Positions 1-7,079 of a DNA stretch of 18,420 nucleotides are shown here, piece after piece; position 1 is the stretch's first letter, and each line of letters starts with the position of its first letter. The DNA comes from Phycisphaerae bacterium (GTDB taxonomy: Bacteria > Planctomycetota > Phycisphaerae > UBA1845): NCBI GenBank assembly GCA_021604825.1, contig BQJS01000088.1, positions 1 to 18,420 on the forward strand, in the 5' to 3' direction. The notes beneath the pieces were generated by a model that searched no databases, had not been told where the DNA came from, and saw only the letters and a list, made by a program, of their open reading frames with translations. The position numbers and the translations under genes were made by a program.

Positions 1-92
1 CTGACCAACGGTGTCGAATCATAACTTTTGACTGCGATACAAGTTATGCCCGTAATCCGTTGCTGGTTAATGACTTGCAGAAACCGGGAAAC

Positions 93-110
93 CGAATCCC
101 TCCCTCTCCG
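93..110 (+). other. tRNA-Ser 3'-end fragment (possible attachment-site remnant)
   Basis: These 18 bases match what I know as the last part of a bacterial tRNA-Ser: the 3' half of the T-loop, the T-stem 3' strand, a CCTCTCC acceptor strand and a G discriminator. The bases just upstream (ACC where TTC is expected, and no GGAGAGG acceptor 5' strand anywhere before it) do not make a tRNA, so this is not a functional gene. A block of identity starting inside the T-loop is what a tyrosine integrase leaves at the displaced end of a tRNA gene. Chance similarity is possible; no second copy is visible in the window. Confidence 0.35.
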
Positions 111-121
111 TTTATTCTGAG

Positions 122-157
122 GCCTGTGAATCCTAAGTCTAGGATTCGCAGGCTTTT
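122..157 (+). terminator. Rho-independent terminator
   Basis: A 14-bp stem (122-135 with 140-153, one G-U wobble) closes a 4-base loop, AGTC, and is followed directly by TTTT. It sits 11 bases after the tRNA-Ser-like 3' end, the normal spacing for a terminator of a stable RNA gene. This supports reading that fragment as the original 3' end of a disrupted tRNA gene with its own terminator. Confidence 0.6.
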
Positions 158-296
158 GTCGTATTGGGATGTTCCCAGATTCTCCCGTTTGTGGCGGTTT
201 TTGTGACAGTTTGTGACGGGGGATTCTCTGAGGAGCGTTCTGATGGCTGGTAACTCGCACATGAAATGGGAAAAAATAACGCTATTTGGGTAAGGA

Positions 297-860
297 TTGA
301 CGCATGAAGTGCGGCGCGTCGATGAAATGCTTGATGTCAACGCCGCCATCGCCAGACTGGGTCGTTTTCATGAGATATTGAACATTGGGAACCCAACTGC
401 CATCAACATCGATCCGGCCCGACATGTTGAGGCAATTCGCGTTTATCCAAGCGGCCAGGTCGATATGCGCGCCCACCGACGTGGTGTTTTTGAGGGTGTC
501 ACCCAATTGCTGGCAGTCCCCGGTGGGCAAAGGGATGTGACGACACCACCAAATGCGGAAATCAACTCAAATCGCAGTGCGCCGCGATCCGGTCTGCTTG
601 CCCGCAATGCGCCTGATCTGGTCAGCACAAGCAACGGCGCGGTTGCTGACGTTTCCAATCACCTGGCGTTTATTAAGCTTCCAGATCGCGGGGTGGACTC
701 TACGATCGTGCAAGTACCGAAACGTTTTTCGTGGGCGCATTTGAACACGGCGAACGTCCTCAAGAAACGGAATGAAACGCACTGGTCGCAGAACAAGCTT
801 GCCGATTACTTTAACGTTACTCCCCCAACCATTCGGCATGCCATCAAGCTTGCTTCATAG
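297..860 (+). pseudogene. C-terminal remnant of a site-specific recombinase
   Basis: The reading frame gives 187 residues from a TTG and has an in-frame TAA six bases earlier, so no N-terminal catalytic domain is present. The first part (about residues 8-75) resembles the region after the recombinase zinc-ribbon/coiled-coil in planctomycete resolvase-type proteins: a NPT-x-IN-x-D-x-x-RHVE-x-I segment followed by VYPSGQVDM and an RRGVFEG stretch. The last 35 residues (SQNKLADYFNVTPPTIRHAI) form a helix-turn-helix typical of the C-terminus of such recombinases. The middle (about residues 75-130) is poor in recognisable structure and may be decayed. This is read from remembered family patterns, not an alignment. 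The fragment is probably dead and shows past mobile-element activity. It could instead be a short stand-alone HTH protein, but no ribosome binding site is evident. Confidence 0.5.
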
Positions 861-901
861 TCCAACGGAGACAATTGACAACTTGGGCGAGGTGTTTGCC
901 G

Positions 902-929
902 GGGCGATTGGCATACTTACCAATCGCCC
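902..929 (+). repeat. Perfect 10-bp stem-loop after the recombinase remnant
   Basis: GGGCGATTGG (902-911) is the exact reverse complement of CCAATCGCCC (920-929), with an 8-base loop. It lies 42 bases after the recombinase stop codon. No T-run follows, so it is not a canonical intrinsic terminator. It may still end transcription or protect an RNA 3' end. Confidence 0.45.
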
Positions 930-1304
930 TGGGTGCTTGATGCAAATTTGTGCGCGAAGACCCACGCTGTGGACTGTCCTGCTCGAAATTCCGAGTCTCG
1001 CATTCACCGGGCTAGTGGCGATTATCTCCAAGCAACTCGGTTTCGGTGTTTTTGGGCGATGAGAAGGGTAAAGCACTTGCGTATTTCGTCGCATGCATGG
1101 TCATGTATGCGACGGGACACGAAGAAAGTTGCTGTTGGCAAAAAGGAGAATTATCTGGTAACGCCGGTGTTGCTTCGTCTCTGCGGAAAGCGATCTCGTA
1201 GAGTAGTCGGGGGCGCACTCACCCGGGATCCTGAAACCATCATGGAGGTCCACTGGTGGCGAGCTCGGTTGAAAACATTCGTTGGCAGCAGGATTGATCG
1301 TACT
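930..1304. other. Intergenic stretch without a convincing gene
   Basis: Several open frames cross this stretch (for example plus-strand 933-1352), but their translations are rich in Arg, Cys and Trp with no family resemblance and no ribosome binding site, as expected of non-coding DNA. It contains one long palindrome (1088-1113). Confidence 0.5.
1088..1113. repeat. 26-bp near-perfect palindrome
   Basis: GTCGCATGCATG (1088-1099) pairs with CATGTATGCGAC (1102-1113) across a 2-base centre, with one G-T wobble. The tiny loop favours a dimeric DNA-binding site or a cruciform over an RNA hairpin. No gene close by explains it. Confidence 0.4.
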
Positions 1305-1577
1305 TTATTGCGGCCCCGAGAAGGCAGCCCGAAGTATGGCGTAGTCAGCTAGGTCCACGAGACCGTCACAGTTGAAGTCGACCTGCATGAAAAGAGATTC
1401 CGTGCATGGCCCGAAAGGCACATCGCTGCCGACGACCAGCGCGTCTCCGTTGCTTAACGCAGCCGCTCAGAAGATCCGCTCCTAATCGAAGTCCGTGTTG
1501 GTTGTGATGTCGAAGTGCTTGGCCCAAAGAAAGATGTCCGTCTTTATTGTTTCGATTGACCTGTGGGGCCCGCGCAT
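1305..1577 (-). pseudogene. Decayed C-terminus of a dockerin-type secreted protein
   Basis: Read on the minus strand, the frame ending at the TAA at 1305-1307 encodes VDFNCDGLVDLADYAILRAAF plus a short SGPQ tail. This is the single calcium-binding loop plus helix typical of planctomycete dockerin-like C-termini (D-x-N-x-DG-x-VD-x-x-D). Upstream in the same frame the sequence still reads like protein (IKTDIFLWAKHFDITTNTDF, and ALVVGSDVPFGPCTES nearer the dockerin loop), but it is broken by a TAG and a TGA about six codons apart. No start or export signal remains before the merR promoter. It is the tail of a lost gene, probably cut when the merR-norZ segment was placed next to it. The 235-residue open frame overlapping on the same strand is a shadow. 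Confidence 0.55.
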
Positions 1578-1597
1578 GGATGTTGAAAGATTTTCTC

Positions 1598-1629
1598 TTG
1601 ACTCTGTAGTATAGTACAGGGTTTATAAT
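1598..1629 (+). promoter_or_regulatory. MerR-type promoter/operator for merR-norZ
   Basis: The -35 TTGACT (1598-1603) and -10 TATAAT (1624-1629) are separated by 20 bases, longer than the usual 17. The spacer carries a dyad, CTGTA-N6-TACAG (1604-1619). A stretched spacer with a centred dyad is the hallmark of promoters that MerR-family proteins activate by distorting the DNA. It lies about 45 bases before merR and faces the same way, so the regulator probably controls its own gene together with norZ. Confidence 0.8.
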
Positions 1630-1674
1630 TCCAAATCGCGAGGACGCGGGCATTGGCCTGCGGCATTGAGTTTC

Positions 1675-2082
1675 ATGAAAATCGGCGAGCTTTCCAAACA
1701 GTCGGGCGCTGGCATCGAAACGATTCGCTTCTACGAGCGGAAAGGATTGCTGGCAGACCCCGTTCGATCGCCAACTGGTTATCGACAATACGAGGCGTCG
1801 GTCGTTGCGCGGTTGCAATTCATCCGACGTGCCAAGGAACTCGGATTCACACTGGCCGAGATCAAAGAGATTCTTGCTCTGTGGTTCGATGCCAACACCA
1901 GGTGCGAGCACGTTCGGCAACGTGCCGAACAAAAGATCGCCGACATCGAGGAGAAGGTTCAATCGTTGCACAAGATGAAGCGGTCGCTCAAGAAGGTCAT
2001 CAGCGAATGCGAATCTCAAGATTCCGTTGATGATTGCCCACTGATGAAGGGTGTTGGAAATGCACGCGCGCATGGCGGATAG
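1675..2082 (+). CDS. MerR-family transcriptional regulator, mercury-type Cys triad
   Basis: A 135-residue MerR-family activator/repressor. The N-terminal winged helix-turn-helix is plain: MKIGELSKQSGAGIETIRFY, then ERKGLL and GYRQY. A long dimerisation helix spans about residues 78-110. Cys77, Cys112 and Cys121 are spaced 35 and 9 residues apart, the spacing I know for Cys82/117/126 of Tn501 MerR, and the last Cys sits in the same CPL context. This spacing differs from the ZntR, CadR and CueR types as I remember them. I chose the ATG at 1675; a TTG three codons earlier is open but less likely. The stop lies 42 bases before the norZ start, with no terminator between, so the genes are probably co-transcribed from the MerR-type promoter. 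No merT, merP or merA is present, so the ligand may be Hg(II), another soft metal, or a thiol-reactive signal such as NO. Confidence 0.9.
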   Translation: MKIGELSKQSGAGIETIRFYERKGLLADPVRSPTGYRQYEASVVARLQFIRRAKELGFTLAEIKEILALWFDANTRCEHVRQRAEQKIADIEEKVQSLHKMKRSLKKVISECESQDSVDDCPLMKGVGNARAHGG

Positions 2083-2124
2083 GTCAACCGTCAGCGAGTC
2101 TCAGTTTTCCAGATGAGGATGAAG

Positions 2125-4347
2125 ATGAAAAAGCTCTGGCTGTACTTTGCTTTGGTGATGTTTCTATCGTTCCTGGTGCTTGGGTGGATTGGCACACGCA
2201 TCTATCAGGAAGTGCCACCCATTCCCGATCGGGTGGTCACGACCGATGACAGCGTCCTAATCGAAGACGGAGGAATTACAGCCGGTCAGAATGTTTGGCA
2301 AGCGCTGGGCGGGATGGAAGTCGGCTCGATATGGGGACACGGCAGTTATGTTGCCCCTGATTGGACCGCTGACTGGCTTCATCGAGAGGCTGTTTTCATC
2401 CTCAACCATTGGGCAAACGCAGAGTTTGGATCCGAATTTGAAAAACTTGGCGAAGAAAAACAAGCCCAGTTGACCGGCCGACTGTCCAAGCTGATGCGGG
2501 CCAACACTTACGACGATGCGACCAGAACGATTACGATTGAACCGATCCGCGCAGCCGCATTCGAATCGAATCTCGACCACTATTCCGATGTGTTCGCAAA
2601 TGGGAACATCGATTACGCGATACCTACGGACGCCGTTTCTGACCCTGCCCGTCTCCGAAACTTGTCTGCGTTCTTCTTTTGGACATCGTGGGCGGCTTCT
2701 ACGAACCGCGTCGACGACACCGTCACGTACACGAACAATTGGCCTTACGAACCGTTGGTTGGCAATCGGGCCACGGGCGATTCGGTGGTCTGGACTGGCG
2801 TGAGCATCATCATGCTATTGGCTGGCATTTCAGCGATGGCGTGGTGGTATGCGTCGCGCCGCAGTGACGAAGAAGAGCCGGTCGCGCCCGAGATCGATCC
2901 ACTCGGTCAGTGGGAGGCAACGCCATCGCAGCGCGCGACGGTTAAGTATTTCTGGATCGTGTCAGCATTGATCCTCGTCCAAATGCTCCTCGGCGTGATC
3001 ACAGCCCACTACGGCGTCGAGGGAGATGGATTCTACGGTCTTCCACTCTCCGATTGGTTGCCGTATAGCGTGACGCGGACGTGGCACATTCAGATCGGAT
3101 TGTTCTGGATTGCCACAGCCTGGTTGGCGGCCGGGCTGTTCATTGGTCCGCTTGTAAGTGAAAAGGAACCGAAAGGGCAACGTCTGGGCGTCAACATCTT
3201 GTTTGGGGCGCTGCTTCTGGTTGTGGTCGGTTCTTTGACTGGCGAGTGGATGAGTACCCAGAACAAAATGTCGGACACCGTCTCGTTCTACTTCGGACAT
3301 CAAGGATACGAATATGTTGACCTCGGCCGCGCGTGGCAACTTGCCCTGTTTGGCGGACTGCTGCTCTGGTTCTTCCTCATGATGCGCGTATTGCGCCCCG
3401 CACTCCGGAAGGAAGGTGAGCAAAAACAACTCGTTGCACTGTTGGCGGTTTCGACGGCAGCGATTGCACTGTTCTACGGCGCGGGCCTAACCTGGGGACA
3501 TCACACACACCTGACGATCGTAGAATACTGGCGATGGTGGGTTGTCCACTTGTGGGTCGAAGGCTTCTTTGAAGTGTTCGCGACCACGGTGATCGCCTTC
3601 ATCTTCATGCGCTTAAATCTGATCCGCCCAGGACTTGCAGCCGCCGCAGCGCTCTTGTCGGCCACCATTTTTCTGGCGGGCGGCATCATCGGAACCTGCC
3701 ACCATCTGTATTTTTCGGGCACACCGACCGTGGCCCTCGCATGGGGTTCGGTATTCAGCGCTTTGGAAGTCGTCCCGCTTTGTTTGATTGGGTTCGATGC
3801 TACGGAAGACTTGCGACGGTCGCGAAGTTCGCCCTGGGTCCAGCGATACAAGTGGCCCATTTACTTTTTCGTTGCGGTCGCCTTTTGGAACATGGTGGGA
3901 GCGGGCCTGTTTGGTTTTATGATCAACCCCCCCATCGCCTTGTACTACATGCAAGGGCTCAACACGACTCCGCTGCATGGGCACGCTGCGTTGTTCGGCG
4001 TGTACGGAATGCTCGGCATAGGGCTGATGCTCGTCTGCCTGCGCGTCTTGATTCCCGGCCGCGATTGGAAAGATGGATTGCTTCGATTCGCGTTCTGGTC
4101 ATTGAACGGCGGATTGATGGCGATGTGTGTGTTGAGCTTGTTGCCCGTCGGCTTGATGCAGACATGGGCATCGGTTGAACACGGATATTGGTACGCCCGA
4201 AGTGCGGAGTTCATGCAAACGCCCCTCATGCAAAACTTGAGATGGATGCGCGTACCGGGCGACACGGTTTTCTTTCTCGGCGCCGTCGCGCTAGTCGTGT
4301 TTGTGGCCGGTTTAAAGACGGGACATTCCTTCAAGAAAGGGAAGTAG
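2125..4347 (+). CDS. norZ: Quinol-dependent nitric oxide reductase (qNOR)
   Basis: Reduces two NO to N2O using quinol electrons at the cytoplasmic membrane. The 740-residue length is normal for the single-subunit enzyme. An N-terminal membrane anchor is followed by a periplasmic cytochrome-c-like domain without a CxxCH haem motif, as in qNOR; it includes the family signature VWQALGGMEVGSIWGHG. The haem-copper-oxidase-like membrane core comes next. Visible metal ligands are His321 (WHIQIG), His475 with Glu479 (HLWVEGFFEVF), His526-His527 (GTCHHLYF) and His618/His620 (HGHAALFG). These cover the two haems and the non-haem iron. The ATG at 2125 is preferred because GAGG lies 6 bases before it; in-frame ATGs at 2113 and 2119 are alternatives. 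It lies directly behind merR. It serves either denitrification or NO detoxification; no nitrite or nitrous oxide reductase is in the window. Confidence 0.95.
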   Translation: MKKLWLYFALVMFLSFLVLGWIGTRIYQEVPPIPDRVVTTDDSVLIEDGGITAGQNVWQALGGMEVGSIWGHGSYVAPDWTADWLHREAVFILNHWANAEFGSEFEKLGEEKQAQLTGRLSKLMRANTYDDATRTITIEPIRAAAFESNLDHYSDVFANGNIDYAIPTDAVSDPARLRNLSAFFFWTSWAASTNRVDDTVTYTNNWPYEPLVGNRATGDSVVWTGVSIIMLLAGISAMAWWYASRRSDEEEPVAPEIDPLGQWEATPSQRATVKYFWIVSALILVQMLLGVITAHYGVEGDGFYGLPLSDWLPYSVTRTWHIQIGLFWIATAWLAAGLFIGPLVSEKEPKGQRLGVNILFGALLLVVVGSLTGEWMSTQNKMSDTVSFYFGHQGYEYVDLGRAWQLALFGGLLLWFFLMMRVLRPALRKEGEQKQLVALLAVSTAAIALFYGAGLTWGHHTHLTIVEYWRWWVVHLWVEGFFEVFATTVIAFIFMRLNLIRPGLAAAAALLSATIFLAGGIIGTCHHLYFSGTPTVALAWGSVFSALEVVPLCLIGFDATEDLRRSRSSPWVQRYKWPIYFFVAVAFWNMVGAGLFGFMINPPIALYYMQGLNTTPLHGHAALFGVYGMLGIGLMLVCLRVLIPGRDWKDGLLRFAFWSLNGGLMAMCVLSLLPVGLMQTWASVEHGYWYARSAEFMQTPLMQNLRWMRVPGDTVFFLGAVALVVFVAGLKTGHSFKKGK

Positions 4348-4590
4348 CTCGTGATTGAATGATTGGACGATGTCCTAGACTTTGGTCGCACCGACACCCA
4401 CTACGCTGCTGCCCAGGCAATGGTTTTAGATTTCATCTGAGTAACTGCGGCGACTATTGAGCCGACGATACCGTCATCATCGATGCTTGCGACTTTGAAA
4501 TGACCGGAACTCAATTCGAAAAATGCCAAAAGATTCATACGGGCTGGCCGTGCCGATAAGTGTGTTGAGGCGGTGCTTGTTAACGATCGT
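4348..4590. other. Intergenic region between norZ and the efflux operon
   Basis: No terminator hairpin stands out after norZ. A 45-residue minus-strand frame (4538 to 4401, beginning MNLLAFFELSSGHF) has protein-like composition but no ribosome binding site and no recognised family. AACGATCGTT, a perfect 10-bp palindrome, occupies 4582-4591 against the -35 of the next promoter. A similar GCGATCGTTT occurs at 5212-5221, just before the adaptor gene. Confidence 0.4.
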
Positions 4591-4619
4591 TTGAACTGGC
4601 TTGGTTGAGGTTGTAGAAT
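4591..4619 (+). promoter_or_regulatory. Sigma70-like promoter of the metal-efflux operon
   Basis: TTGAAC (4591-4596) and TAGAAT (4614-4619) are spaced exactly 17 bases apart. The expected transcription start (about 4626) falls only a few bases before the first ATG (4630), so the first gene may be translated from a nearly leaderless message. The AACGATCGTT palindrome touching the -35 is a possible operator. Confidence 0.6.
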
Positions 4620-4629
4620 TTAGGTGGAA

Positions 4630-5109
4630 ATGGAAAACGCCGCCCGACTATTGATGATCTTCTTGATCGCAGGACCGCCCGCGTTGTGCCGTGCTGGTAT
4701 GCTTGTGCGTTGCTGCGAAAGTCAGGCCGCCCAGCCACTTACTGCCCAACCACTGACTGACACGCAATTGACAGGCAAAGTTCAGGCTACCTGCTGTAAG
4801 TCCGAATGTCGTTCGGGCAAACCGGTAGGGCCGACTCAAATTGAATCGATAAATTCTGAACTACCCACGCAGGAAGTCCCTGTCGAGCAAGAAGTCCCTC
4901 GCAATTGTGAAGACTGCGCTGCGGTCTGTGCCGGCGCATTCAAACCTTCGGATGGATCGCATTCGCTCGTCCCTACGTCGCCAGCTTCGTCCGAGTGCAT
5001 TTGCGTTTTCGACGCGACTACCATGCAGTCTATCTCGCCCGCCGGTGAATTAGCGAATAAGCGACCATCAATTCCTTATCCGGCCAGCGACATTCCCCTC
5101 CGAGTTTGA
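4630..5109 (+). CDS. Small exported Cys-rich protein, first gene of the efflux operon
   Basis: A 159-residue protein of no family I recognise. It starts with a signal-peptide-like segment (LLMIFLIAGPPALC, about residues 7-20) and has eleven cysteines, including two CC pairs (RCCES and TCCKS) and later NCEDC and CIC clusters. A short direct repeat, AQPLT-AQPLT, lies near residues 35-44, and the chain ends in SDIPLRV. Thiol pairs on an exported protein encoded before an RND metal pump suggest a periplasmic metal-binding or metal-donating role (inference). No GMxCxxC heavy-metal-associated domain is present, so it is not a MerP or CopZ homologue. I recall short Cys-rich exported proteins leading similar operons in related bacteria but cannot confirm it. 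The upstream in-frame GTG at 4624 is a less likely start. About 130 bases without a terminator separate it from the adaptor gene. Confidence 0.7.
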   Translation: MENAARLLMIFLIAGPPALCRAGMLVRCCESQAAQPLTAQPLTDTQLTGKVQATCCKSECRSGKPVGPTQIESINSELPTQEVPVEQEVPRNCEDCAAVCAGAFKPSDGSHSLVPTSPASSECICVFDATTMQSISPAGELANKRPSIPYPASDIPLRV

Positions 5110-5243
5110 TTCGCTCGGCATCCCACCACTTTCGTAGAAACGCAGTTCGTGGAAGTTCCGCGCGCTTTGCGTTTGTACACGCGTGAGCACATCCGGATGG
5201 GTCTGCTCTGAGCGATCGTTTATCGATTCCCAATGAGGTTATC

Positions 5244-7073
5244 ATGAATAATATTCTCAATGTGCGCAGTATCATCGTCTTCACTGCAATCATCTCACTG
5301 GCCATCTTTTCTGGCTGCCGGAAGGATGAGCCGAAGCAAGCGACGGACACCGTCAAAATCAAGTCAGCCGCAGTGACCGAATCTACCACAGCCTTAGGAC
5401 CCGAAAGCAGTCCTGTTGAACCCACATTGGATCAGGGTTGGTGTGGTGGCCATGGCGTTCCCGAATCGGTTTGCACCCGTTGCAACGGGACGCTGACAGA
5501 GGCGTTCAAAAGCGCCGGCGATTGGTGCGCCGAGCACGAACTTCCGGAGTCACAGTGTTTCACCTGCAACCCGGAAGTTGAAGCCAAATGGAGGAAACTC
5601 GATCCATCGGCAGCGCCTGACGAACATGATGACGATACCGGAAGCACCATTGAACCTGATGCGGATGGACTGCTTTTGGAACGTTCACCGCGACTGTTGA
5701 CTGGAAATACCGATCCGCTTTGTAAAGTTGACACACTCCGCGTCAGATTCATGGATCCAACGATTGTAACGAAAGCCGGTATCGAAGTGGTGCGGGTGGA
5801 GCGGCGGTCCATGACGGCGACGATTGAAGTGCCCGCCGAAGTTGAATTCGACGCCACGCGTGTCACTCGGGTTACACCGATGCTATCAGGAGTCACGCGA
5901 AAGATTTCAGCGATTTTGGGGCAGCAGGTCGAAGCCAACGATCTGCTCGCAACGATCGACAGTCCTGCTCTTGGTGAGGCGAAAAGTGACTACATCGAAC
6001 GGGAACAAAATCTTAAACTGGCTCAAGCAGACCTTGCCCGGGTCAACACGATACATCGCGGCACCCAGAAGATGCTTGAGGTCTGTACACCCGAAGCCAA
6101 GCCCGAAGATATTCGCAACTTGCTGGCTGAACTGCCGGTTGGCGATGCCAAGGCTCGACTGCTCCGGGCCCATGCCGCGCTGCAGTTGTCGCGGTTAGAT
6201 GCGGCGCGGTCCGCGACGCTCCACGACAAGAAAATCAATAGCGAGCGTGAGTTCCAAGCCGCCCAGAGTGCCTTGGCCGCAGCGGAAGCGGACTTCATTG
6301 CAACCCGCGAAGAAGTCGGCTTTGACATTGAGCAGTTGCAGTTGACCGCCCTACGAGCGGTTGAAGTTGCCAGAGGTGCACTCGAATCTGCCGAGCGTCG
6401 CCTGCACATTTTCGGGCTAAGCAAAGAGCAAATAGCTGCGATTGGAACAGAGCCCAACGGTTTACTCTCGCGATTTGAGCTTCGCAGTTCCGTGTCGGGC
6501 CGAGTGATCGAGCGGGCAGTATCCGCCGGAGAATCGGTCGGGGCCGATGACGTTCTCTTTGTCGTCGCTGATGCGTCGACCATGTGGCTGATTGCCAATG
6601 TGTACGAGCGCGATTTGCGGCAATTGCGCACTGGATTGCCCATTCAATTCACCGTTGACGGTATGGCAGGTGCGAGCTTTGGTGGCCAAGTTTCTTGGAT
6701 CAGCAGTCAGGTCGACGATCAGACACGAACGGTTCGCCTTCGGGCGGACGTGCCCAACCCAGAGGGTCTGCTGAAGGCGAAAATGTTTGGAACTGCACGC
6801 ATTGCCATTCACGAAAATGAGGCAGTGGTCGGTGTCCCGGATGAGGCGGTTCAATCCGATGGATGTTGCCAGCTTGTATTCGTGGAGGAATCCGAAACTG
6901 TTTTTCAACCGCGCAAGGTCGTGTTGGGTTCGCACGCGAATGGATTTGTGGAAGTTCTCAAGGGCCTCGACGAGGGGGAGAGAGTTGCGAACGCCGGCAG
7001 TTTCCTAATGAAAACCGAAATTCTTAAGAGCAGTATCGGAGCCGGTTGCTGCGAAGTCGATTCGGGAAGGTAG
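5244..7073 (+). CDS. RND efflux periplasmic adaptor lipoprotein (CusB/CzcB family)
   Basis: Membrane-fusion subunit linking the inner-membrane pump to an outer-membrane channel. A lipoprotein signal ends at SGC (Cys25). Two tandem Cys/His motifs follow, 28 residues apart: W66-C-x2-H-x2-PES-x-C-x2-C80 and W94-C-x2-H-x2-PES-x-C-x2-C108, which look like small metal-binding knuckles. Then come the first lipoyl half (about 210-240, SGVTRKISAILGQQVEANDLL), a long alpha-helical hairpin (about 249-400), the second lipoyl half (about 410-445) and beta-barrel and membrane-proximal domains. At 609 residues it is well above the roughly 400 usual for CusB, because of the N-terminal extension and long hairpin. 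GAGG lies 6 bases before the ATG. Its stop is 6 bases before the pump gene, so the two are tightly coupled. Metal specificity (Cu/Ag versus Zn/Co/Cd/Ni) cannot be decided from sequence reading. Confidence 0.92.
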   Translation: MNNILNVRSIIVFTAIISLAIFSGCRKDEPKQATDTVKIKSAAVTESTTALGPESSPVEPTLDQGWCGGHGVPESVCTRCNGTLTEAFKSAGDWCAEHELPESQCFTCNPEVEAKWRKLDPSAAPDEHDDDTGSTIEPDADGLLLERSPRLLTGNTDPLCKVDTLRVRFMDPTIVTKAGIEVVRVERRSMTATIEVPAEVEFDATRVTRVTPMLSGVTRKISAILGQQVEANDLLATIDSPALGEAKSDYIEREQNLKLAQADLARVNTIHRGTQKMLEVCTPEAKPEDIRNLLAELPVGDAKARLLRAHAALQLSRLDAARSATLHDKKINSEREFQAAQSALAAAEADFIATREEVGFDIEQLQLTALRAVEVARGALESAERRLHIFGLSKEQIAAIGTEPNGLLSRFELRSSVSGRVIERAVSAGESVGADDVLFVVADASTMWLIANVYERDLRQLRTGLPIQFTVDGMAGASFGGQVSWISSQVDDQTRTVRLRADVPNPEGLLKAKMFGTARIAIHENEAVVGVPDEAVQSDGCCQLVFVEESETVFQPRKVVLGSHANGFVEVLKGLDEGERVANAGSFLMKTEILKSSIGAGCCEVDSGR

Positions 7074-7079
7074 ACACGA

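Noticed and set aside
933..1352. 139-residue plus-strand ORF
   Set aside because: It crosses a palindrome, ends inside the minus-strand dockerin remnant, has shadow-like composition and no ribosome binding site.
1366..2073. 235-residue minus-strand ORF
   Set aside because: It is antisense to merR, which has strong family evidence; this ORF has none.
4401..4538. 45-residue minus-strand ORF between norZ and the efflux operon
   Set aside because: Composition is protein-like, but there is no start signal, family or conserved motif, so it is only mentioned in the intergenic entry.
4630..5109. Reading the small Cys-rich protein as MerP/MerT to complete a mer operon
   Set aside because: It has no GMxCxxC motif and no multiple membrane helices, and it sits with the RND genes behind its own promoter.
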